Source: Sphagnum compactum
Taxonomy: Eukaryota > Bryophyta > Sphagnopsida > Sphagnales
DNA length: 64,000 nucleotides
NCBI GenBank assembly: GCA_965153455.1
Contig: OZ234494.1
Location: forward strand, 22,382,001-22,446,000
Reading direction: 5' to 3'
Made by a program: the position numbers and the translations under genes. This document shows, in pieces, positions 10,398 through 24,785 of this stretch (position 1 is its first letter; every line of letters starts with the position of its first letter). The notes below the pieces were generated by a model that did no database searches, was not told the origin of the DNA, and saw nothing but the letters and a program-made list of their open reading frames with translations.

Positions 10398-13148
10398 ATG
10401 GCATTGAAAAAGGATGATCAACTTAAGGATATCGGGGAAGAAAATATTTCTAACATTGAAGATAAACAAATAAGTGAGGAGAAAATGATCATGGTTGACG
10501 AAGACATATCTTCTTCTTCCAATACAAATAATATGGTATTGGTCACAAACAAAGAAGAGCAAAATGTTGAAAAGACTAACATTGAACCTAGTGGAAAAGA
10601 TAATGTTGACATGGGTGAACAAAATAATGAAATATCTTCAACCCTTGAAGACAAAATGATCATGGTTGAAGAAGGTGAATTTTCTTTCCCCAATATAGAT
10701 ACTATGGTGTTAAACACAAGTAAACAAGTGCAAATTGTTAAAGAAACAAGCACTGGATCTAATGGAAAAATTAATTTGGATAAAGACGAACAAAAAGAGG
10801 AAATGTCATCTATCCTCGGAAATCAAATGACCACAATTGAAGAAGTTGGACCTTCCAATGTTGAAGTTGGCAACATATTTCCCCAAAGTATAGAAGAAAA
10901 TGTAACTGCACCTATTATTTTGGTAAACACACCTTTTGATTTTGCTAAAGAAAATTTTCCTACTCTTCACGTTATTGATGATACTTTGATTTCCACTAAA
11001 GAACTGGTTCCATCCTTGAAAATTGAAGAAATGATTCAAAACCTAAATCAAGTTGAAATGCAAACAATTGAAAATGAAGAAGGCGGGCCTTCCACTCTCA
11101 TTGCAACACGAACATCACTTCACACTAGTATTATTCCATCAATTGATGAAACATCTTTGCATGATGATCAAGTTGGTCGTCCTTCAAATCTTGATGTAGA
11201 AGATGAATATGTAAACACCCTAACCCATGAAAAGATCACTCCCAATGTTGGAGATAACATGGAAATGACAAATAGTGAAACCCCTTCTCAATGGCCTTTT
11301 GATGATGTCTCCTACAATGGTTTACAAGAAACAATCATAGATGAACCATCAATTTTGAGTGAAGTTTTCCATGATCCTACAACCATTGCAAATGTCAAAG
11401 AGGAGATTGATACAAGAGATTGGAGAAGTTTGGAAACAAATGAAGAAACTCATCAAATTCTTGAAATCGATAAAAAGGGGCCTTCAAGGAGAACATCCAT
11501 GTTTGGTGAGCTAAATAAAGAACAAAATTTGCAAATGGCATCATTCATTGATGATGTTGATGATGAACAAAAAACTTCAACACCTTATCTATCAATTTTT
11601 GGTGGAAATGAAAATAAAGAAGGATTTTTACGTCGCATATCATTGACTGCAATTGAAGCCATCGAATCAATCACAAGGTGACAACCTAATTCCCTTGGAT
11701 TCAAACTCATAACACAAAACAATGCAAAGTGTAATGAATAAATAAGGTAAACAAAATTTCACCCTAATTCCTATTGAATATTGCCTAATATTCACCTAAG
11801 GTTGCAACCCTAGAATTATTGACATTAACTTATTAATTATTTTACCAATGATGCCACTATAGTTGTGTTTTATGTAATACTCAACATATCCTAAATATTA
11901 ATTCAATGAAGCAAACACTACAAGGTGGCCCTCAATTTCCAAGATTTCAAATTGATTGATTTGATATTATAGTATGAAATAAAGTGTTTGTAGTTTCCAA
12001 CTTGCTGTCAAATTACATGAAATGAACCATGCATCAAACTATATGCATATTTTTTCGTTGAACTTGGAAAAGTATGTAATATGTCATGCAATAATATCAT
12101 CAACAATGTTAAGTCATTGGCCTTATAAATTGGTCTTAGGATTTTTGTGAATCAATAGATAATGTGGTTGGGACATACGTAATGATTACACTATAATCGA
12201 TTGTAATTTTGATTCACCATAAATGCACATTGAATGTTATGTATTATAACCAATTTATTTAAAAAGGGGTCATTGATCAATTAATCATCAAAACTCGTTG
12301 GCACTTGGGGTGTCAAACATTGATAAAGGGTTGAGTAACCATGTTACTTCTATTATGAAGATCAAAATAACCAATTCCAAAATGAAACCCTTTTCCCTTT
12401 AACTTGAAAAACCATTTAATAACATGGAAATGACAATATACATGTTGTTTCCCCAATTTACTATATATCCATATCATAGCCTATAGTTATATCAAATTTT
12501 CCACAATGAATTTCAAATGAACTTCCAAAACAAACATTATATTTAAATGAAAACAACATTGGACGACTAGTGGCATCATCCAAAGATAATATTGGGGTTG
12601 CCTTCGAAGAAGGAAGTACTACATGCCATTCTTACAATGTAAAGAAAAAGGTTGTTAATCATGACAACTCCATGTAAACTTTAATTATAAGGAATAGGGT
12701 GGCAATGTCCATAGGTTGTATAGAGTTTGATATATAATTCAAGTTGTTTAATTGGGTTATATGTATTGTTGGACATAAGAGAGGAATTCAAATGGTTCAT
12801 TTATGGGAGGCGTGTTCAAAGTACAATCAAGTCAATGTTAATGAAATATAATCTATCCATATGTGGATTGTTAATGAAGTCATTATATGTTGGAGGGCAC
12901 ATAGGTCAAAAGATCCAGAGGATGATCCAAATTTTTCAACAATGAATCCAACTTGGGAGGACTCATTAGATCACGGTATCGTTGATGAACAAGGGAAACT
13001 AGAATCCAATGCAGAGGTGCAACAAGCCAAGTTGCAAAATGCCTTGAATGCAATTGCTAATGCAAATAGTGGTATTTTTATTGGAATTAACGATAGTATT
13101 GCTGCTAAACGATGGAAAAACGCATATTTGACCATCAAAAAACTTTTG
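10398..13148 (+). other. Channel exons 1-2: long acidic cytosolic N-terminus
   Basis: Residues 1-508. Exon 1 is rich in Glu, Asp, Asn, Ser and Thr, with loose repeats around KMIMVDE and KMIMVEE. It is probably disordered, far longer than the N-terminus of animal Cav channels, and has no membrane segment. It ends with KGPSRRTS, ASFIDDV and LRRISLTAIEAIESITR, all recognisable in the left copy. SRRTS and RRIS fit basophilic-kinase consensus sites; use is unproven. Exon 2, with DPEDDPNF and ending KRWKNAYLTIKKLL, is the best conserved N-terminal module and leads towards S1 of domain I. Confidence 0.8.
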
Positions 13149-16100
13149 GTATGCCTTTTTAACACAATACACTATTAAACATTATTTATTGAATTTTACA
13201 TGATTTGTTCAAACACAATAACTATTTAATAATTTAGTTCTTCAAAATTTAACCCATATTTATTATACTTTTTAATGGATTTAAGTCTTTAACACAATGA
13301 AGAATTGTGTCCATCTAAATTAGACTAATGGAAGAACAATTTTCAATATTTAAAAGTTCTATATGATAATGTTGACTATTCCATTCATGGCAAAAATGTG
13401 TTCAATTCACACAATTTGACTACTAATCAAGATCTTCATGAATATATTTGTTGTTATGTAAAAGGACATAATGTTTAAATTTGAAAATGAAAATATCAAT
13501 TTTCTTTCCCAAGTCTTTAGTTAAATTACTAATGTTCATTAGGTTATGGATTCACCAACTAACTAGTTACATTCTTAGATCATGGGAATTCACATACAAT
13601 GAATCAATGGCCTCCAAATTCCATGTTCATAATCATGTCAAAAATGTAGGTCACACATTTTTTGTGGAGTTGATACATAAAACTAATGAACAAGTTGTAG
13701 GAAAAAATAGAGCTTTGAAAATAATGTCAAACCTATCAACTTGTAATCAATAATGGCATACCAAAAGTTCATTATTCAACTATACCTTATCAAGGAATAC
13801 CTTTTGATAAAATGTTGTGTCTTACAATTTTTTTACTTTATCAAAATAGATGTTATTTAATGTAGTTGCAAGTTTATTCAAGAACCTTAAATAATCTTTG
13901 GCAAAACACCTCCATCAGATTGAATTTCATAATTCACTAAAATTGTTTATGAAATTTGGACAATTCATGTTCATGTAATGATTGTAGGTATTACGACGAT
14001 GGGAAAAACATAGTAGCCTAGGGACCGGAGCAGATTTGGCTGGGGTTTCCCTAGGGCTTTTCAAAGTTGATCACCCAATGCGAAAGTTATTGTTTAAGAA
14101 ATTATATAATCAGTATCCTACCATGTTTGGTCCATAGATTATATGAAAAATTAACATAGTCACAAATGATTATGTAAATGTTTTCATAAACCAATTTCCT
14201 TTCGTAAATCTACATCTACATACATAATAAGTTTTGCACCACTATGTCAAAAGTTAATTTTGGAAAAAAAAAGTCCACTATTAGATTACAATTTCATTTT
14301 TTCCTCAAATAATACAATTTCAAAAGGTTTCATATCATAAAATGGTTGAACACATATAAGTTTTGTGAAGTTATGAGTTTGAAATCTATAAATCTATTCA
14401 TTTTTCTAACCATCAAATTTTGTCATATTTATCTTAATTTCACAAGCCCTTGCAATATATGTGCATGGCATGAGAAGTTAGCTTTAACATTTATCAATTT
14501 AGCCATATAAGTTGGATATGAATATTCTCAGTCATAATGCCTTTGTTTTGCATCATAATGTTATTGTATTTTTATTTATTTTTTAACTTTTAGAACAAGG
14601 ATGAAATATTATTGAACATATGAATAAGTCCATCAACTAAACTATTTTTCCATTTATAGTTTCTAGAGTATTCAACCCATTAATATAACATGTTCATATT
14701 AATATAATCATTTCTAAACATATGTACATTATTGCAAAGTACATAACCAACATCTTGATGTTCTTTTTATGTAAAATAATTTTGATACATGATTCCTTTA
14801 CTTACATGCAGAAAGGCTGAATATGTTTTATTTTTAATAATAATTTGCCATTTGCTTGTACTTATTCTCATAAGTACACAAAAAGGAATAATTGTGGACA
14901 AAAGTATCCTCAATATAGTAGACATCGTAATCACAATAATATACACGTAAGAATCCCAAATTTTATTTCTTTTCATCATGTAACATTTCTAGGGAGCACC
15001 ATAATTGAAAGTGGATCATTGAAGACATAAAAAACAATAGATGACATAAATGACATGCTTTTGTGACCTTAAGTTTATGATTGTAATCTAAATTGATTTT
15101 GTACTGTTATCTTAAAACGTGTTGATAAATGCTTAAGTCAAACTTCATGTTCATGATCTTGATTTTGAATACCCTAATGTTGATTTCAGAATGGAGTGTC
15201 TTGTAAGAATTGTCATCTTGGGTTTTGTTAAAGGGCCTACTTCATATCTACAAAACAACTACAATAAACTTGATTTCATTATTGTCATCGATTCTTGGTA
15301 TTAAACTTATCATATTGCTTTTAGATTTTTGAGACTTGGGTTGCAAAAGAATCACAAAACACATACCTAAATTGGCGGAACCACAACTTATATGGAACAC
15401 CTATGATCCTACATACAAAATTTTCAACCTTGTGTTGTTTTGTTCCAATCACCAAAATTTTTAACTCATTTTGAATTGGTTTTTTCATAGGGTCCACATT
15501 TATAAACGAAGTTATGGTGAAGATGGGTTTTTTCGCTTTGCAATTTTTCGAACATTTCGAGCCTTGCTAGCATTACGTAAATTTGCATTTATCACAAATG
15601 TCATTGTAAGGAACCTATAAGAAAAAAAGAATTGAAATGCTCAAACTTGAGCTATTGTATTTGATCACACACTTTTACAAAATAAATGTTTTACATTAAT
15701 GAAGATCATGAAACCATTATCTTGAGTTGAATGGTGTCAATCATCCATATACCCTATGATAATTTTAAACACTAGTGCAATCAACCTCATATTATAAAAG
15801 AATATGTCACTTTCAACTAATAAATAGGTTTTAAATATCTTAATTGATGATATTCTAATTTGTAAACATCATGTAGTTTCAAGATGTATATTATTTCTTG
15901 CAAGAATCCACATGCATGATAATTATTGATATCATGTACTAATATTTCTTCTTTTAAATGTTAAGTTTACAACATATATATTATTGTGTACATTTTGTTC
16001 TTGTAGGCTATTATGGATGCAATCCAAGGGGCTTTTGCTCCTTTAACCAATGTCCTTCTTTTTATTGCAATCATCCTTGCATTTTGTGCACTTGTGGGTG

Positions 16101-19100
16101 TTCATACTTTTGGTGGTCTGTTGAAAGCAAGGTGAGTAATTTGAGTTAATGTTGAAATTGATTTTTTTTCCAATTATTATATGTTTTCAATAAAAATATC
16201 GAAAATTAAATTGCCAAACTCCATTGATTTTGAAAGCATCCATACATAATTAATTAATCTTTCATGCATCTTATTTATATCAATACATGCACACAATATA
16301 CTAATACAAGATAAACTTTTTAAATGTTATTTTTACACAAATAATCCATCTAGTGCTATCATAATTGATTTGGTCTTTTGCAAAGGTGTGCACGAAGAGC
16401 AGATAACCAACCATCATATCTTAATGAATTTTGTGGTGTCAATGGTGTTGAAACATCTTGTGATAATGATTCTACGACTTGGACACAATCACCAGGGCTT
16501 CAAAACTGCAATTTGGTAATTAAAAATCTTATTCAAATTAGCATGATTTTAAGGAAAATTGGTATAGTTATGGAAAAATGATTGCATGTTATTCATGTGC
16601 ATCCTCATCCTTTAATTTTATATTCGGTAAACAAAAACTCTCACACAATAAGGATGCCTTCAAAGTCACTTCATTTTCAAAAAAATAAAATAAAATTTGG
16701 GCAAAATTTTGTGAGTAAAACAAGGTTGTGAACCATAATTTTGCATATTTACTATTTAATATCTAGTCATATCGTACTTGGCATAGATATGATTCAAGGA
16801 ATGAAAACGGATTTCAATTTGATAATTACATAAAAAGATATGTAAATTGATCTTATTATGGATGAATTATGTGTGGTTGGTTCAAATAAAGTGCGACCTA
16901 ATTATTGGGAGCAAATTGAACCCACATGGATTTTGAGTTCTTAAAAGTTTTAGGCTAGAAGTCATCTTGGGAATATTTGGTGACCTTGCAACTTCGCATT
17001 GATAAAACAACTAAAGCCCACATTTCAAAGGAGACAATGCTTACAAAATAGGGAGGAGGATTTCATGATCAAGCTCATTAGTTGTAATGAGTGACAAAAA
17101 CTTTGGTTCATTTAACACATTTAATGTAACTCGGTTCTTTTTACATTAAATAGAAAACATAGCTCTAAATTATTGCATTTTCCTTCAATTTAGATTTTAT
17201 CAACATAATATGGGTTGAAAACCTTTTTTAGGTACACAAATTTAAACTATAAGTTAGATAACTTAATTAATGTCGAGTATACCATGCACTAATACTATCT
17301 TTATTTGATAATTGTAGACTTTTGGTAACCCGAATTGGGGAGCAACAAATTTTGATAATTTTGCATCAGCTATTTTGACTATATTTCAGGTTTTTTAATA
17401 TGCATCTTATATTGAACAACCTTGTCCAACATTTCTATGCATCATTCAAATTATGACAACTATGGAACAATTACAAACTTGTGAATTTTTTGAGGAATAT
17501 CATTTATTCATATTATATAAGATCCAAAATAATTTCAAAAAATGTAACAAGGCAACCTTAATTTTCTTGATCATAATTGTTTTTCATTTTACATGTATTT
17601 AGCATTCATAAAATTGGTTTAATGTATTTCAAAATGTCTTTTAATTGATCTTGTTTTGGACATGATATTCAAAGAAAATTTCAAGCCAATTTCAATCATA
17701 ACAGCATGAATGTAACATTTGAAATTGACATTCAACATATTGAATTTACTAAAAACTACTTGATGCATATGAATAAAAAAAGATTAATTGGTCAAGGCCA
17801 ACATTTGTGTGATTTCTTTGCATTGAATCAAGTACAATCAATCATAATCACTACAAGTTGGAGAACACCCAATGGCAATAGCATAATAATTAACGTTCAT
17901 ATGAAAATGACACAAATTGAATCAACTCCAAATTACTTCCCATCATGATGCAACCAAATGCCATTGGCCTTAAGCCAATAACATCTTAAATTGAAAATTT
18001 GTATATCATAATTTTAACCCAAAGCAATAAAAAGAAATTAGCATCGTAATTGAATCAGTTGGTTTTGTAACCAAAGTTGATTCTCAACAATGCAAATATT
18101 AATATATCAAACATTAGATGAAAGTAAATTAAAATTTTGGAACATGGAAGACACATTCAAATATGTTTTGTGTAGTTGAAAAATTAACATGTGATATACT
18201 TTGTAATAATAGGTCATCACAATTGAAGGATGGTCTTTGGTTATGTATAGCACTGCTGATGCAGCGGGCAATCTTGCACGTACATATTCAGATTTGATAC
18301 TTAATAACCTAAACCATTTAATTCCTAGCACAATTACATAAAGAAGGTTATGCTAAAATCATGGTGGATACATTGCATATATCTTTTTTTCTAAATCTAT
18401 CAATTAATGTCTTGGTTTACATTTCAATAACATGTGTCTTTAAATTTAATTAGGGTTTGAAGAACCTAATACAAAAATATTGGTTTTACCTTGAGTTTGA
18501 TATTTTTTAAAGCTACATTTGTATTCAATTTGTCATGAAAATTTCAAAATTTTACAATCTAAATGTTATATTTGTGTGAGATGTGGGTTATGTTGGTTAG
18601 TGATCATGTTTGACATTCAAGCACACAATATATTTACATGCATTGTCAATTTTAATACTATTTTGAAAAAAAAGAAAAAGGAATAAAATAATTTAATTTA
18701 GCAATCACATAAAACATGGCTTTTTAGAATAAGATAACAGACAACTTACCAACACCCATGATCCCCTTTATAATATTAGCTGAAATCATTGTTGGCATTA
18801 GAAAAACATATTCCCACAAAACTTGAAATAGGACTATTTGTGATTGGTTGAACATACCACAGTTCCAAAAACAACAAATTTCTTTGCAATTAAAATTGTA
18901 TGTGCGATATGGTTGCATTTTTCCACTATATAATTCTTTTTGGTCATTATACTTGACTAACATGTTTAATTTTGTTAGTTATTAAATGATGTACAAAAAT
19001 GCAACTTTTTTGTATGAATTTGCAAGATTTCTTGTTCAAACTTTGATTTTATTTTGTGCCAGGAATATATTTCATCCTTTTGATTGTCATTGGGAGTTAT

Positions 19101-22100
19101 TTTTCAGTGAACATTTGTGTTGCTGCAATTAGTGGTGTTTTCCTTCGTGTGCGACATGAACATCAGGTTTGCCTAGAATGTACATTACTAGGACAATGTT
19201 GATCGATAATATGACACAACATAATAATAAACACTTGTATAGGGCTATGTGTCATAATTTATCCACGTCACCATGTTTTGATTTTGTGATTGGCCAATAG
19301 TTGTTTCAAACCTCGTGAAGACAACAAACCTTTTCAAGACACAAATGCCTAAATTATTAATTATTACTTTAGCGATTATGCATTGTATATAGATATATTT
19401 ATATGTTTAATTTGATAGGTTTTCCTTTCCCTAAATTTGAACAATATTCCATATAAAGGAATTGGATAATTATGCATTTTTTCCATTTGATTCACGTTCA
19501 ATAAAAACATGTTCTAAAACATTTACAAATTTTATGGACAAAAAAGAAAATTGGGGTCATATATATCATCACAACATTTAGGAAAAAATGATTTTTACAA
19601 TTATGCACACTATTGGAGACTATGGAGTTATTCATATGAACATGTATCCATCATATATTCCATGAAATCATGTGCATAATGAAACATTTGTTTGTGATCC
19701 TTTTCGCCCAATTAAGAAAATGGGGATAGAAAAAATTATGTATTCAAATGCAAACATGTTAACCACCATAGAATATAAAGTGAATTTCTCTGGAAACAAA
19801 TTAAAAGTTTATTTCTCATCATTTACCCATTGATAATACATTTTGCTAATTGGCTTAGAGAAACAGTGAGTTGAAAGTTATCAAAATGGTATATATAGCT
19901 ATTATAATATTTCTAACAACATTTTACATGTTGTAGATACTTTTGAAACGACATAAACGTGAAAAGAAATTTTCTTTCCACAATGCCATTGTGTTGGCCA
20001 ACCTTCTCAAAAATGTTATCCACGCCGATGATGCAAAATTAACATTGTTAGAAACCATCAAGCATCGAATTATGTTATATGAACAACGTGTGATAAGATT
20101 TGTGAAACAAAATACCATGAAATTCACACAATCTTTTCAAAACGTTCCTTCTTTCAAAAGGTCATTTAAGAAAGGAAAGTCAATTAATTCACGAGAAGTG
20201 GATGATGAATATGAAGTTGACGATGAAGAAAATGAATATGGATTGTCACTTGAAGAGACCCAAAAAAAACAGCTTAGAAAAAACCTTAGTCGTTCTTTAA
20301 GTCGAACTGAAACCTTTCAACGTAGCATGTCTCAAAATGCACGTTATGCAACCCAAAAATTGAATGAGACAATTCAAGGCATTGTCAAAAGTCAATTCTT
20401 TAGATATTATGAACTATCATGTATTAGTATCAATTTTGTCATCCTTTGTAATTATAAAGCAGATATGTCAACAACTCTAACTTTGCAACTTTGTATCCTA
20501 AATGCCAATTTAAACTTTGTCCAATGGATAATGTTTTTTATTGACAACAATGAATGTGCACATTATAAAAATGACATAAGGTAAAATATGATACCAAGTT
20601 TAACTTTTTCTTCTTAAATCATACCTAAATTTATGAAAATTGGATAAAACGTCATGTTTGAAAACTTATATATTAACAGACGTGTTGGAATTCTTCATGC
20701 TTATAGCATTTGGGGTGGAGATGACTTTACGTATTATGGCTCATGGATTTAATGCCTATACCAATGATAGTAAGTTTTTTTGAATGAAAATCAACTTTTA
20801 TGACATATTATTTCAATTTTATGCATGTGCATCAAAATATTAACTATATGAAAGGTTTTGAGTTTTAATTTATTAAGAACACAATTTGAAATGTTCATCC
20901 AAATATCAACAAAGAGGTTCTAAAGATATTACTTCCACTAAATTTTTTCAAACATATTTGAATTTTTGAATGAATTAAAAAATAAATAAAAAATGCATGG
21001 GGCTTCGTTGGAGTGGTTACTAAAAGCTTGATTATTTTGTAATAAAAATATTTTGGTACAGTTATGAATGTATTGGACATCATTGTGGTGGTCATATCAT
21101 TTATTGGATTAATCTCAAAGAAGTTTCCAAACATTTCAGTTGTGAGATTGTTGAGATGGTTCCACCATCCCAATGTGAAGATTTCTTCAATGGATTCACC
21201 ATTACCATTGGTGAGTGATACATATGTGGTTATATGTAAATATAGTTCCTCAAATATGGGCATGATTAAGTTAGTTATTAAAACGATTCATATTTTAAAG
21301 TTGATAGTTGGGTATGTGGTGTAATTTGAACAATAAAGTAAAATAATCAAAAATTCACATGCACTTTTTGGGTGTTAACATGATAATAAATAAATTGTGC
21401 TATAAGGTAAAAAGTTATCCAACAATATAGGTTGTAGTGAAACACTTCAAATTAATGCCTATCCATTTCACTTAAATTAAATCTGGAAACCCATGTGTGG
21501 AATCCTTCATCTCAACTTATTATACCTAACATGCATGATTGAACTAAAATAATTTTCCCTTTGAAAGGCGTGTTCTACCTAGTTGGCCTAATGAGCTCCT
21601 TAGTTGATTAATCCTAATGTGTCATTCAACCCAAATAATTGTATCATTAATTGAACAAATTTGGATAATCCATCTAAATAAATGAAGTCCTTCAAATTAG
21701 GAAACTTTGTGTCATAATGTTTAATCCTTTCATGTTTTTGAATTGGTACATTCATCTTAACAAGGAATATGAATTTTACAATATTAATGACATGAAATTT
21801 GAAGTTCGACTTGTGAATGTGTCTTCTTCCTTTGGATTATTGCCTCATTTCTAAGCATGGGTATTCTTTGATTTTAGTATTAACAACCTACATATAGGGA
21901 TAATTTAATAGGGATTTTGAAAGTTTTACGTATGATTTCACAAGTTGAATGATTGTTGACCTTGTAAAAATATTTGGGAAATGTAACTTTTTGTTAAACT
22001 TCTAGATGACTATTGTCATACATTGATCAAAACTTGTTGGAATGGAAATTGTTTTGAGTCATAACCATCATTAAGTTAGTAGTTATACATTATATCTAAC

Positions 22101-24726
22101 ATTGTTCTATAAAAAAAAATGTGATATGGATACATAAATGTATAAAGGATGTTTCTACATTATATAGTGACCTTTGTTTATATTTTAAGTACAAAATAAC
22201 ATTATGGTTTAAGTTTGATACATCTTGTTATATATTCCACTAATGTGATTGTCATGTACTAGAATAACATTAGATTTATTATTTGAAATTAATATCACAC
22301 TCATGGAAAAATAACTTTTATTTGGTGTAATGTTTTTCCCCAAAGGTTTTAAGTTATTATCATGTGTACATGAACATGTGTAGCCAATATGCATCAAAAG
22401 CCTCAAAGATTTAGGGAGTTTACTATTCTTTTTCATTATAATATTGATCATTTATGGAATAATTGGCATGCAATTATATGGAGGTGAATTCCAAAATTTT
22501 CCCGAAGGTTACCCAAGGGAAAATTATGATACGTTTTTATCATCAATGTTAACTTGGTTTACTATCACCACTAGTGAAAGTTGGGTTGATCAGATGTGGA
22601 ACGTTATGCGACCTGAAATAACTCATAGGTTTGAGATTTATCCATCAATATCCCATGCAATTCATACAATTGTTTGTTGCATAATCACTTAAGTAAACAA
22701 AACTTTGCACATTCCTCCATATGATGATAAAAACTTTTAGATGTATGTATTTTTAGAATGTACAAAGTTGTTTGATGTTCACCATGGGAAAATAAAAGTC
22801 ATTCAGTAAATGTATGAACTAAAAACATGATCATGTAACAGGTGGATATCACCATATTTGTTTGTATTTTATTACATCCTTACTGCATACATTATTATTG
22901 ACCTTGTCATTGCAATCGTACTTGAAAACATTGAATTTACAGATAATAGAAAAAAATTAATTCAAAAGGTATGTGCATTTACATCTAGGTATTTTTAAAT
23001 TTTGAAATAAAGTAAAATTATGTCATCAATATAATTGATTTTTTTCAGTAATAATTTTCTTGCTTTGAATTGCACCATGTGTCAAAAATTTATAGATTTT
23101 CAAATGCAACAAAATGACACATAAATTGGCTTATTTTGAAATGATATAAAAAAAGTTAAATCAATATAAATAATTCAAGTTGCATTACATGTAGCATCAA
23201 TATATAAAATATATGCAAACACAACATCAACGAATTTCATCAACAAGAGGTGGAGATTGGTTAATTAGTGCCATGGAGGGAACACAAGTTATCATGAGAA
23301 ACTTGTCTAAAAGTTTTAGTACAATTTCTTCTAATGCCATGAAAGTGAAACACGTCAACATTCCAATTACAAGTGATTCGTTGATCCCATTTGAAACCAA
23401 TATTGACATTTCAGATATGGCACAACAAACACAAACATTAAAACAATTGGATAAGCCTACACTAGAAGAGCTAAATAGGCCAAAAGTTATTGAACACAAT
23501 ACCATTTTAGAGCTCACAGATATGGAAGCTCCTAGTATGGAAACAAGATTGGCAAAATCAACAATGATTTCCAAAGAAGAATTCTTAAGTATGGTAAAAA
23601 CCCAAGAACAACAAGCACGTTCAATATAATGCATAATTTTTAATGCTCAATTGTAACATTTTTCTATAAGTTGAAACATCAATTAGTATGCTACTCCTCA
23701 AATATTATAATAACATAGAACATAATTCCACAACTTGAAATGTTGCATTTAAGAAAGGGGCGTATAAAAAGTGGTTGGATATTTTTATTAGTGGCTTCTT
23801 TGAGCGTATATTGTTTTGTATTTTCCATTAATAGATTTTTCTATCACATTTTATATGAACAATATCATGGGCATGACTTAATGATTCTCTATCCTTGTTA
23901 TGCATGAATGCCATCACATTTCGAATAATTTGGACATGCAAAAGAGTCAAATGAAAAACTCAAATATCTTAGTGGCTCTTCCATGACTAGATCTCGTCAT
24001 TTGAGTACACATGTTCCAGAATCGAATTTCAAATTAGAAAAAAGAAAGCTACGAAGGAGAAGCCTTAATGATATGTTTGGCATACGATGGCAACCATTAA
24101 AAACCAATACACTTCAAGAACATTCCAATCAAGCATCACGAACACTTATTGGAGCAGGATATTCAAGAAATTTAAATTCAATCCAAGAAAATGGATTAAG
24201 CAACACAACTCTTCAAACAGCAATATTAACTTTAGTGGAAGACCAAAACCACTCTTCTGAAACCATCAACTATGTTAAGGAAGAATTAACAAAACCATCT
24301 GCAATAGTGCCAATGAAGGAAAATATTTCAAAGGGGAAAGGAAAATCATTGGACAAGGAAGAAACAACAAAACTTGGTGCTACAGAACCTCTATTAGGAT
24401 TGCAATACAAAAAGAAACAATCATTCAATCTATCTGACTATGAAGGGATGCAAGAAAAATTTGCTGAAACACCTTGGTATTTTTCAAGTTCATCTTTGTT
24501 TATATTTTCAAAAGGTAATGTGTTCCGTAAAGTTTTGGTAATTTGTGTTGAATCAATATGGTACGGTCGATTCATCGTGTGTTGCTGCGTATTAAGCGTT
24601 GTTGTTTCAATACAAACAAATACAACTGGTGCTGTCACCCCAACACAATTGGGCACATTTGACCACGTCCTTTTTGGGGTATTCAACTCCCCATCCCCAA
24701 CTTTACATAAGGTTCAAATTTGGCTA

Positions 24727-24785
<59 letters not shown>

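Noticed and set aside
13481-13753. 90-codon plus-strand frame between channel exons 2 and 3
   Set aside because: Exons 2 and 3 join directly in phase 0 and give a continuous pre-S1 segment; this frame has no membrane or channel pattern and no good splice sites.
14767-14979. Minus-strand 70-codon hydrophobic frame
   Set aside because: It is the antisense of exon 4, which encodes S1/S2 of domain I in phase with its neighbours.
20493-20584. Continuation of the exon 12 frame after 20492
   Set aside because: It does not fit S2 of a Cav channel, whereas splicing at 20492 to 20680 restores the S1-S2 pattern and the phase.
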